In this document: in pieces, positions 22,301-29,180 of the stretch
Layout: every line of letters begins with the position of its first letter
Numbering within the stretch: position 1 is the stretch's first letter
NCBI GenBank assembly: GCA_964036045.1
Contig: OZ038382.1
Span: 133,228,442 to 133,292,441 of the forward strand
DNA length: 64,000 nucleotides
From: Eutreptiella sp. 'Long Island Sound 2002'
Taxonomy: Eukaryota; Euglenozoa; Euglenophyceae; Eutreptiales; Eutreptiaceae
Direction of reading: 5' to 3'
Position numbers and translations under genes: made by a program
The notes under the pieces: generated by a model
Seen by the model: the letters and a program-made list of their open reading frames with translations, nothing else
Database searches by the model: none
Told to the model about the DNA's origin: nothing

Positions 22301-24400
22301 GCGGTAGTCGACCACGAGCCGCCACTCACCGGCAACCTTCTTGGGGACGACGAAGCAAGGAGAGGCCCATTCGGAGTGGCACGGCTCAAGCCAGCCTCTC
22401 TGGATGAAGTCACGGAGGATCTTCTCCATGGCCTCTTTCCTCTCGCCCCTTAGGGCAAACTCCCGGTGACGATACACACGGGGGTCCTGCTTCAGTCGTA
22501 TCTTGGCCTCGCCATACGGTCCACGCACCGGTGGGGGGAACACAGGCTTTCCGCCGAAGAAGGTCTCGCCATACTTCCGCTTCAGCCTGGCCCTCAACGC
22601 CTGGATCTTGGGGCAGTCATCGGACTCCGCCTTGGCTTTTCCGGGCACTTGAACCACGGAGCTTACTTGAGGGGTAGCTACTCCGCTCGCTTTCGGCTCA
22701 GGTGGTCTTCCCAGGTGGCCCAAAGGGCCATCTCTGGTTTTGCCTCGGAACAGATCGCCGTAGGTGGGTGGGTTACCGCCAGGCGGCTCGTCCTGGCTGG
22801 ACATGTGATCCAGCACCCTCTGTACGAAGGTATCCCCGTCATAGGAACCAGAGACGATTGAGTCCACTTCCCACCAGGCCTTGTCCTGGCCTTTGCCCTC
22901 ACGCTGGTTTCCCCAGTCGTGAAAGGGCTGATCCATATACCCCTGAACCAGATCCCACTCCTCTTCAGTGAGGGGGTTTTCGGAGTCCGATTCTTCGATG
23001 TCAACAGGGGGAACCGCAAAGCATTGCCTCCAAGGCTCTGCTATGATGCGGTTGACACACACGAAGTCCGTGGTGTCGGCCTGATCAAGGCCCCCATCCA
23101 CATAGTGGAATTCTGTTGGCCATCTCTGGGGTGGCATGGGCTGTCCCTTAGCGTCTTGATAGACACTCTCTCCAGCCGGTAGGACGACCTTGTTTAAGGT
23201 CATGTTGGTCAATGAGGCTACCCAATGTCGGGTACTTTCCTCCTCGGTGCATCCCATAGGAACAACCAGCACTGCCTTGGAGCGGTCCTTGCGAATCTTC
23301 GCTATCGCTCTTGGAATGTCCCAACGGGGGCAATGGATCCACATCAAGCCCTGATGCGGACCCCAGTGCTTCTTCCACGCAGAGTCCTGTGCGCTCCAGT
23401 ACTTCTCACATACCCGAAGATGGGCGGAGGTTCCTGAAGAGAACGCATCCAGGGCCAGATCCGACGCTCCCAGGTCCGCAACCACTCGGTTCGCCACTTC
23501 CGGCCTTACGCCGTACTCCTGATTCGCTGGCCCAGTGGGCTCAGTGTCCAGCGCGGCCACTTCGAGCTGATTGCGTTCGGGGTGGATCCATTGGCATTCC
23601 ACATGGTGCTCAGGTGACGAAAGCCACGAGAGTTGGTCGTCCTGGTACAGGGTCATGGAGGCCTGGGCCGGGAGGACGCCGGAGTCCGTCTCCATCATGA
23701 AGTCGTACCCGACGATCATGTCCCAGTCCATCTCGGCCTCGTAGAAGCTACCGTGCAGGAGGATTTCCTTGCCGAGGTCTGGGCGGCTCAGCTCACGATG
23801 GTTCACGAACTGCAGCCCAATGGCCGCTTCCTTCGTGCCTCCCACCATGTACTGGCCGTTCGCCACCTTCAGCCTGATTTTTTTCTGACTGTCGGTAAGA
23901 CACTCTGGCGGAAGCAGGCCAGCCTTGACCAAGCTGACTTGAGCTCCCGTGTCGACCAACACGTCGAAAACCCTTTCCACTTCCCCGCATAAGGCACGGA
24001 CCTTAAGATGCAACTGCCGCTCGCGACCGACACGGCGCACGGCGTGCAAACTCAGGATCTCCGGCCGTTCCAGAAGCTCCACAAGCGACTGGTGCAGGTC
24101 GTGGACAATGGGCTCAGGCTGCCCATCTGCAGCATCCAGCTGCGGTCCGGGTGATCCTCCGATACTCTCGGATAGATCCTGTAGTACATCAAACACGTTC
24201 TTGGTCGCGAAGGACGGACGGGTGCAAGGGTTCGTGCCTTCACTTGCCCTCACCCCGCCTCCGCGACTGGGCGCCGGACCGGGCCTTCCGCCCGCGGCAG
24301 TCCCCTTGTGCTTATAGACCCCCGACTGGGATGGATCGGCGCTTCCCACGTCACCATCCTGCGACCGCCCTAGCTGGGGCCCTTGGCTGCAGGGGCTCCG
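19379..24400 (-). CDS. Pol polyprotein of element A: PR, Dam/DIRS-like domain, RT, RNase H, integrase, chromodomain
   Basis: The frame is open from the codon after the gag TAG; I number residues from the GTG at 24,349. The retropepsin loop is VDTGAQVSL (Asp 133) with IVGYDF at about 212. A domain at about 295-395 (DAFSS, DSAWKKHW, AVLVVP) looks like the methyltransferase-like tail of DIRS elements. RT spans about 615-800 with FVDD (778-780). RNase H has Asp 943, Glu 986 and Asp 1011 (RTDASD, KEAY, CTDHQS). Integrase has an HHCC zinc site (about 1217-1257, CLVC) and catalytic Asp 1287, Asp 1351 and Glu 1387. The chromodomain (1579-1632, YTVERIL, KVRWRGY, TWEP) would steer integration to marked chromatin. 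No inactivating change is seen. There is no start codon at the junction, so expression needs readthrough of the gag stop. A 31-bp exact repeat encodes GGRPGPAP both before PR and between RNase H and IN. Confidence 0.93.
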   Translation of the reverse strand, partial: RSPCSQGPQLGRSQDGDVGSADPSQSGVYKHKGTAAGGRPGPAPSRGGGVRASEGTNPCTRPSFATKNVFDVLQDLSESIGGSPGPQLDAADGQPEPIVHDLHQSLVELLERPEILSLHAVRRVGRERQLHLKVRALCGEVERVFDVLVDTGAQVSLVKAGLLPPECLTDSQKKIRLKVANGQYMVGGTKEAAIGLQFVNHRELSRPDLGKEILLHGSFYEAEMDWDMIVGYDFMMETDSGVLPAQASMTLYQDDQLSWLSSPEHHVECQWIHPERNQLEVAALDTEPTGPANQEYGVRPEVANRVVADLGASDLALDAFSSGTSAHLRVCEKYWSAQDSAWKKHWGPHQGLMWIHCPRWDIPRAIAKIRKDRSKAVLVVPMGCTEEESTRHWVASLTNMTLNKVVLPAGESVYQDAKGQPMPPQRWPTEFHYVDGGLDQADTTDFVCVNRIIAEPWRQCFAVPPVDIEESDSENPLTEEEWDLVQGYMDQPFHDWGNQREGKGQDKAWWEVDSIVSGSYDGDTFVQRVLDHMSSQDEPPGGNPPTYGDLFRGKTRDGPLGHLGRPPEPKASGVATPQVSSVVQVPGKAKAESDDCPKIQALRARLKRKYGETFFGGKPVFPPPVRGPYGEAKIRLKQDPRVYRHREFALRGERKEAMEKILRDFIQRGWLEPCHSEWASPCFVVPKKVAGEWRLVVDYRGLNAQTQHDSYTLPLIEDMLQKQHRRRIFTVIDLKHGYHQMPLAEESRACTAMSTPLGPLQWKVMPMGVTNGNAAFQRMLENLLEPVRDCADPFVDDVIIASGDPSMSYEELLEAHERDVTRVLDLLVRHKLTGSSDKATIAVSEVVFAGHVVGNGQRKPIPGKVAAIEHWEKPKTVSELRAYLGFCNYYAGYIKMYAEYAAPMTTMLKGNREETKKGSKKALVWTEESDRAFEGMKQALLSAVGLHLVDPDRGFVLRTDASDYAIGAVLEQVLDDGRHVPVAFWSRVLAEGQRRTWTPREKEAYAIVMALRKWAGYIALHPVTVCTDHQSLQSWHKEHVDTPSGPASRRARWHETLAKFDLTVVYIPGKDNTVADCLSRWAYPASKGMQDISAHGDEAETAEAKKIIEMERLMEEEGAKCFVVMAADAPLASRVSRAVSVLAPVGAAGGRPGPAPPVGVESDKHLFPESCLQDDWTDDYAKSEAFAAEYRAVTDPDDGQKWPKGLTEEDGKLYRNGKLLVPESRVLELCEAWHHHMLHPGVKKQALDMQRRFEIDHIVLYTAIKRVRKGCLVCQACNPDNRNVKGEPQWTPVPDQPMESVAMDVFSMPEVHIGKETFDCVVLCVDRHSGYVVAVPARKKGLLAKEVAVMMIRHWLTVFDIPRTICSDRGPQFTGGWFKAMCSLMGIRHAKSVAYLSRSNGRAEVAGRQLFEKLRKIHITNPRRNWFEEMWPALKAHRDTPTPGGLSPHQILFGRDPLGRGLPLSGDGMAMDAKEFFARQEQTARDIRQQLEKEHAERQKSAPSSTAQKFRVGDPVWVIRPRPMGTHRTKTWFTPGEVVRRIGEDTYRIKVGHGQFRERHESQLRVREPDLRGRHVSLDYARHEADSDDDYAEQDDYTVERILAQRPKASAPGGLEFKVRWRGYGPSHDTWEPVSSFVPRVNTPFMEYIRKNKTKIHVSDLAALPRAIAARGA

Positions 24401-24403
24401 CTA
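24401..24403 (-). promoter_or_regulatory. In-frame TAG between gag and pol (element A), candidate readthrough stop
   Basis: The 1,456-codon gag and the pol frame are in the same phase (28,771 minus 24,349 is divisible by 3) and separated only by this TAG. The following context is CGG AGC CCC. A stop followed by CGG is one of the known leaky contexts in plant viruses. GC-rich sequence downstream could form a stem-loop. Confidence 0.6.
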
Positions 24404-27400
24404 GGGGGCATCGGTTGTGGAAGAGGGGGTGTTCTCCTCGGCCTCAACGTCGTTGACGCCTTTCTTCCTTCCCCCTTTACCTCCTCCTTTACCCTTCTTG
24501 TCCTTGTCCTTGTTCTGGTCATTCTGGTTGTTCTCCTTGTTCTTGTTGTCCGACCTGGGGACCCAGTTCCGCTTGATCTCCTGGATCTCCTTGGCCAACT
24601 CGGTTCCCACCGACGACATCAGCTTGGCCAGCTCGTCCTTGTCCACCTCCATCTTGGTTTCCCGGATACCCGCGGGCGCACGCTTCTTCGACCCGTGCGC
24701 CTTCTTGTAAGCCTCCGTGTCGGCCTTGTGGACGGGGCATGTTCGGTGGTCATGGTTGAAGCCTTTCTTCCTCCCGTAACACACGAAACAGCCCTGCGGG
24801 TGAGCTCGTATGAACTCCCCAAAGGACAGCGGAGGGTCGCCAATACGGCGAGGGTCCCGCTTCTCCTGCTTCTTCCAACCTGGCTGCAGGGGCTTCCAGT
24901 TTGCTGGCTTGGTCCCCGCGCTCAGGTTCTTGGCCACGAAGGCACACACGGCCATTTCGGCGGGCTCATCGTCGTCGTCATCGTCGACGAGAGTCTCATC
25001 GCCGCCGGCTCCCGCTGGGTCCATGGCAGATTCCCCGCCAGGCCCCTCGCCAACGTAGTTGACGTCGCGGTCGCCGGGCCTCAACCCGCGGGTGTGGTGG
25101 AGGTTTCGGTACTCCTTGAGTACTTCCTCGCCAACCCACTCCAGGATCTCGTCGCAGCTCATCCGCGCCGGGATGGGCTGCAGACGGATGGTCTGGCCGC
25201 TCAACTCACAGTCGTCAAGGCGCCAAATCGCGGTCTTCTCGCGATCGCCCGAGACGGTGATGAGAAGAGCGTTCCGCAGGGAGTGCCGTTTGACATCCCG
25301 GGCCACGTTCTTCTTCGCCCAACTCACCACGTTCGTATGATACTCCTTGGGGAGCATCATCTTGACCGTGTGGTTGGACTTGGCCCTCTTGGATTCCTCC
25401 TTGGTGACCCTCTTGATCCATGCTTCCGGTAGCATGGAGAGCAGGCGAGCCTGCTCGTCACCCTCGTTCCAATCCTCCACGTTGCGGCGGAAGAGGGTGT
25501 ATTTCCCTCGGAAGTCACGCCATTCCCGTAGGCGGATCTCCCGTCCATCATGCTCAAGCTTGATGGACTTCCAGCGCTTGGCAGCCACCTGCGGAGCGTC
25601 CACCCGCTCCTGCTCGTTGAGCCACTTCTTGGCGTCCTTGAGGGTCTTGATTTTCCCCTCCTTGGTCGCCACGAAGTATAGCTCGCCGAGCACTTCCGGC
25701 AGGCGGTACCTGAACCGTTTGAAGACATATCTCTCCGCATCCGCGGGAGGTTGGTCTTCAGTGACGGCCAGCCCCCAATCGTCCAGCTTCTCCAAGAAGC
25801 GGTCGAGGTTGAGGGGGTTGCCGTCGTACATGGGGGGCTTGATGTCCTTCAAGTCTTCCCACACGGCGGCGTCCGCGGCCTTAGAGACCATGAACGCCGG
25901 CCGCGAGGTCGACCGAGGTTCCCATCGGCCTCGCCCACGGACTCCCACGGCCGCCACGTCCATCTCCTCCATGGAATCCCTGTGGCTACGCCGCGGTTCC
26001 TCCACGTACGCTGAACCGAAGTGTTCACGCCGTACTGCATCCATGTACGCATCCTCATCACGGCGCCGGCGGCTGCGTTCAGCGGCCTCCCGTCGTACAC
26101 CACGCGGCGGGCTGATGTCGAACTCCTCCAGGTCCAGGTCCAGGTCCAGGTCCTCACCTTCACCGACATCCCACTCCACGTCTCCTGTGGGGACCTCATC
26201 CCTGAGTCCACCATAACGTCCTCCAGCCCTGGGGATTGGCGCCGGGGCTGGTGGCGGGCGTCGGGGGCGTACAGGCGTCCGCGGTGGAGCACGGCGGTTG
26301 TGGTAGTCCGCGCTGAGCCACTCATCGCGCCATTCCTCACTGCCACTGCCGGGCGGCACGCGCTCGTTGCGGCGGCCTGCGCTGTGGTGAGAGGGGGCGG
26401 TGAGAGAGGGGGCACTGGCGCTGGGGCGACTCCTGGGGGCTCCGCCGGGGGCGTGGGGTCTGCCTGGACCTGGTCCGGGTCCCCAGCCGTCGTCCGACGA
26501 GCCTGACTCCAGGGGTGGGTGGTCGCTGCCGACTCTCCCACGGGCTTCCAGCGCATCCAGCCTCTCCTGCAGGCCGCTGACGACGTTGGTCAGCGACTTG
26601 GTCTCGGCCCTGGCGATGTCCAGGTCCTTCTGCGCGCGCGCGGCGACCGTGGAGATGCGAGCCATCTCGCTCTTGCCCGTGTCTACCTCCAGCTCGAGCA
26701 ACTGGACTCTCCTGCGGAGGTAGACAATCCACCACCAGGTGGCATCCGGGACACCGTTCCCTGGTGGGTCGCCGGGGTCCCCAGGGGGTCCTCCAGGAGG
26801 GCCTCCGCCGGGTCCGCCCGGTCCAGGGGGTCCTCCCCCGCCCGGTGGTCCGCCTCCAGGGGGTCCACTTGGTGGGCGTCCTCCAGGGGGTCGTGAAGGT
26901 CCTCCGCCAGGGGGTCCCGGTGGGTCTCCGCCGGGTCGCCTCGGTGGGTCCGAGGATGGGCGCCTCCTCGTGATGCCGAAGTCCATGTCGTCATCCTCGT
27001 CCATGTCGCCCCACCTGGGCGTCTCGGTCACGGAGGACTCGGAGCTCCGGTAGGGAGGAGGGGGATCCTCATCCTCACCTTCCATGGGGACGTCTCCGCC
27101 ACTTCCGCCCGTCCAAGCCACCACTTGGCGATGTCGACGGCCTCGTTCATCCCCGTCACTGGCGGTGAAGAAGGGGTCACTGTCGTGGGGGTGCCCACCC
27201 GCTGGCCTCCGCGGCCTCTCGGGGGTCTTCCCCTTGCCCTTCCTCCGTCGACGGGCGGTGGTGCTACCGCTCCCACTGCTGCCCGTGTCCGCCTCATCCA
27301 GCTTCATCCTGGAGGAGGCGTCCCCTTCGAAAAGCCTTCGAAGGGTCTCCACTCGCGATCCTCCCGGGGGAGTCTCGTGGCGGAGTTTGGCCTCTGCCTC

Positions 27401-28771
27401 CTCCATTGCGGCGGCGGTGGCTGCGGCAGCTCGCGCTTCGGCCTCTTCCCGAGCACGAGCCGCCTCGGTCTCCCGGGCCTGCAGCAGCTGCGCCTTCTGC
27501 GCCTCCAACGCCGCCAGCTCCGCCTCCGTCTTGGCCTTCTCCTCAGCGACCTTCCGTCGCGCGGCCTCGATGGCTTCCTTCTTGGCGGCATCCTCATGGG
27601 CCTTAGCCGTCGCTTCGGCGTGGGCCCTTTCCTCCGCCTCCTTCTTTGCCCTCTCTTGGGCAAGCGCCTCCCCCAGCGCCTTCACCTCGGCCTCCTTGCG
27701 GGCAATGGCCTCCTGCGTCAGGCGGGCTTCCTCGTCGGCTGCCGCCAACTCACCGTTGACCTGGGCAGTCGCTACCCCATGGGCGGCCACGGCCGTGAGT
27801 CCAGCCGCAATGGCCGCCACGGTCTGGGTGTGGATGGCCATGCCATGCGCCCACTGCGCAGCTTCCTCCTGGGCGATGCCGGCGGCGCCCTCCACAGCAG
27901 CGCTGTACTGCTTGGCCCGTTGCCGGGCAACCCGACGGTTGCAGGGCACCCCACAGGCGCGCTCACAGGCGCGCGCCACGTCCCTTTCGGGAGCGACGCT
28001 GCTGCTGGAGCTGGCCTGGTCGGCCGGCGTCCTCCCGCGGTGGGCCGACTCGATGTCGCTGCTGGGGCCTGCTGAGGCCTGCCGGGCCCTCAGGAGCAGC
28101 GGACGGGGTTTGGCCTGGGTCTGCTTGGCGACTTGGATGTAGTCGCCAAGGGTGGTGGAGCCGGGGTGGTGTCCACCATTGGGCCGTTGGGGACTGGGGG
28201 CTGGGGTTCCGCCCTTGGCGCCTTGGGCGGCTTCGGCAGCCAGGGACTCCTGGTACTCCCGCCACCTCCGGTCCCTCTTCTTGTCCCCGGCGGACCTCTT
28301 CTCCGTCGCCGGAGACGCGCTGCTGCTGCCCTGCAGCTTGCGCTCGTTCCCCGGTTCCGGGAACTTCTTCTCGATCACGTCCCACAGGGAGACGTTGATC
28401 GAGGCGCCCGACGGGTAGGCGTTGGGCTCCTCGTCCTCCTCAATCCCGTCGGGACGCAGCCCTTCCCCGGGCCTGTCCGGCCGGGTCCACGCCCTCCAGC
28501 GCCTCTGCTGGTGGCGGTACTCGTACCCCTCCGCCCGCAGCCAGTCCTCCACGGCCTGCAGGCGGTCGGGGGCGATGTCCGTGCGGAGCTCGAAGCTCCT
28601 GGGCATGCCCCCTTCGCACTGGGGGTTGCTGTGGCGGTAATGCTGGTCCCAAACCAACCCACGCAGCAGGCGTGCTGCATGGGGGTGGGGCCGCGGCCAC
28701 GTCCTGCCCGCTTCCTGCCAATTCACCATGGCAGCGGGGGCGTAGATGATCTTGAAGTCCTTGATGTGCAC
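24401..28771 (-). CDS. Gag polyprotein of element A (1,456 aa)
   Basis: This is a very long Gag, several times the size usual for chromoviruses. In order: an N-terminal hydrophilic region; an Ala/Glu/Lys-rich coiled coil at about residues 344-465; a Pro/Gly-rich stretch at about 607-675; a low-complexity Arg/Asp region; a capsid-like region at about 966-1228 (begins near YDGNPLNLDRFLEKLDDWG); a variant zinc knuckle at about 1328 (CFVCYGRKKGFNHDH); and a Lys/Gly-rich tail. The capsid and knuckle regions match the gag copies at 0-3 and 6.8-9.8 kb. The product would assemble the cytoplasmic particle and package the element's RNA. It is intact. I chose the first in-frame ATG at 28,771; a shorter product from a downstream ATG is possible. 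Confidence 0.88.
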   Translation of the reverse strand: MHIKDFKIIYAPAAMVNWQEAGRTWPRPHPHAARLLRGLVWDQHYRHSNPQCEGGMPRSFELRTDIAPDRLQAVEDWLRAEGYEYRHQQRRWRAWTRPDRPGEGLRPDGIEEDEEPNAYPSGASINVSLWDVIEKKFPEPGNERKLQGSSSASPATEKRSAGDKKRDRRWREYQESLAAEAAQGAKGGTPAPSPQRPNGGHHPGSTTLGDYIQVAKQTQAKPRPLLLRARQASAGPSSDIESAHRGRTPADQASSSSSVAPERDVARACERACGVPCNRRVARQRAKQYSAAVEGAAGIAQEEAAQWAHGMAIHTQTVAAIAAGLTAVAAHGVATAQVNGELAAADEEARLTQEAIARKEAEVKALGEALAQERAKKEAEERAHAEATAKAHEDAAKKEAIEAARRKVAEEKAKTEAELAALEAQKAQLLQARETEAARAREEAEARAAAATAAAMEEAEAKLRHETPPGGSRVETLRRLFEGDASSRMKLDEADTGSSGSGSTTARRRRKGKGKTPERPRRPAGGHPHDSDPFFTASDGDERGRRHRQVVAWTGGSGGDVPMEGEDEDPPPPYRSSESSVTETPRWGDMDEDDDMDFGITRRRPSSDPPRRPGGDPPGPPGGGPSRPPGGRPPSGPPGGGPPGGGGPPGPGGPGGGPPGGPPGDPGDPPGNGVPDATWWWIVYLRRRVQLLELEVDTGKSEMARISTVAARAQKDLDIARAETKSLTNVVSGLQERLDALEARGRVGSDHPPLESGSSDDGWGPGPGPGRPHAPGGAPRSRPSASAPSLTAPSHHSAGRRNERVPPGSGSEEWRDEWLSADYHNRRAPPRTPVRPRRPPPAPAPIPRAGGRYGGLRDEVPTGDVEWDVGEGEDLDLDLDLEEFDISPPRGVRREAAERSRRRRDEDAYMDAVRREHFGSAYVEEPRRSHRDSMEEMDVAAVGVRGRGRWEPRSTSRPAFMVSKAADAAVWEDLKDIKPPMYDGNPLNLDRFLEKLDDWGLAVTEDQPPADAERYVFKRFRYRLPEVLGELYFVATKEGKIKTLKDAKKWLNEQERVDAPQVAAKRWKSIKLEHDGREIRLREWRDFRGKYTLFRRNVEDWNEGDEQARLLSMLPEAWIKRVTKEESKRAKSNHTVKMMLPKEYHTNVVSWAKKNVARDVKRHSLRNALLITVSGDREKTAIWRLDDCELSGQTIRLQPIPARMSCDEILEWVGEEVLKEYRNLHHTRGLRPGDRDVNYVGEGPGGESAMDPAGAGGDETLVDDDDDDEPAEMAVCAFVAKNLSAGTKPANWKPLQPGWKKQEKRDPRRIGDPPLSFGEFIRAHPQGCFVCYGRKKGFNHDHRTCPVHKADTEAYKKAHGSKKRAPAGIRETKMEVDKDELAKLMSSVGTELAKEIQEIKRNWVPRSDNKNKENNQNDQNKDKDKKGKGGGKGGRKKGVNDVEAEENTPSSTTDAP

Positions 28772-29180
28772 TCGTTCAACTCAACGAACTGGTTGTGGTT
28801 GTTGAGGAGGGTGCTGCAGCACTGGATTGGAAGTGCGGCTGGTGCTGGTCAGCCGGTGGTTGTGGAGGTGGTTGACGCGGCCTTGCTGGTCGGCCGTTTG
28901 GACTCCGGGTCGGCCGATGGGGCTGATGCAGGAGTCCTGGTCTGTGCACCTCTTCCACGGGCGCTGCGCGGTCAGGACGATGCTCTGGACGGCGCTGCGG
29001 GCTCCGTGACGAACTCGGCGCTGTCGCTGAGTGGCGCTGCGAGCTGCTGCGCTGCGCTGCGAGACGCTGCGCTGCGCTGCGAGCTGCGAGCTGCGCCGCG
29101 CTGCTGCGACGCGCTGCTCGGGGTTGGTGGCCCCGAGTGGCACGCGAGGGTTGGGTAACCCCGCGGCGGTGAAACGCTTT
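28772..29180 (-). other. Leader of element A between 5' LTR and gag
   Basis: 409 bases. The first bases after the LTR on the sense strand (AAAAGCGTTTCACC) do not begin with TGG, so no ordinary tRNA primer-binding site is evident. The segment 29,030-29,120 is a GCTGC/GCGAG-rich short tandem repeat. Confidence 0.7.

Noticed and set aside
19430-23700. Long plus-strand frames opposite pol (up to 437 codons)
   Set aside because: They are antisense shadows of the GC-rich pol coding sequence, whose domains are unmistakable on the minus strand.
6753-24403. Reassigned genetic code with TAG as a sense codon
   Set aside because: TAG appears only at the gag/pol borders in the intact element and terminates pol-side decayed frames elsewhere; the reductase exons contain no in-frame TAG.
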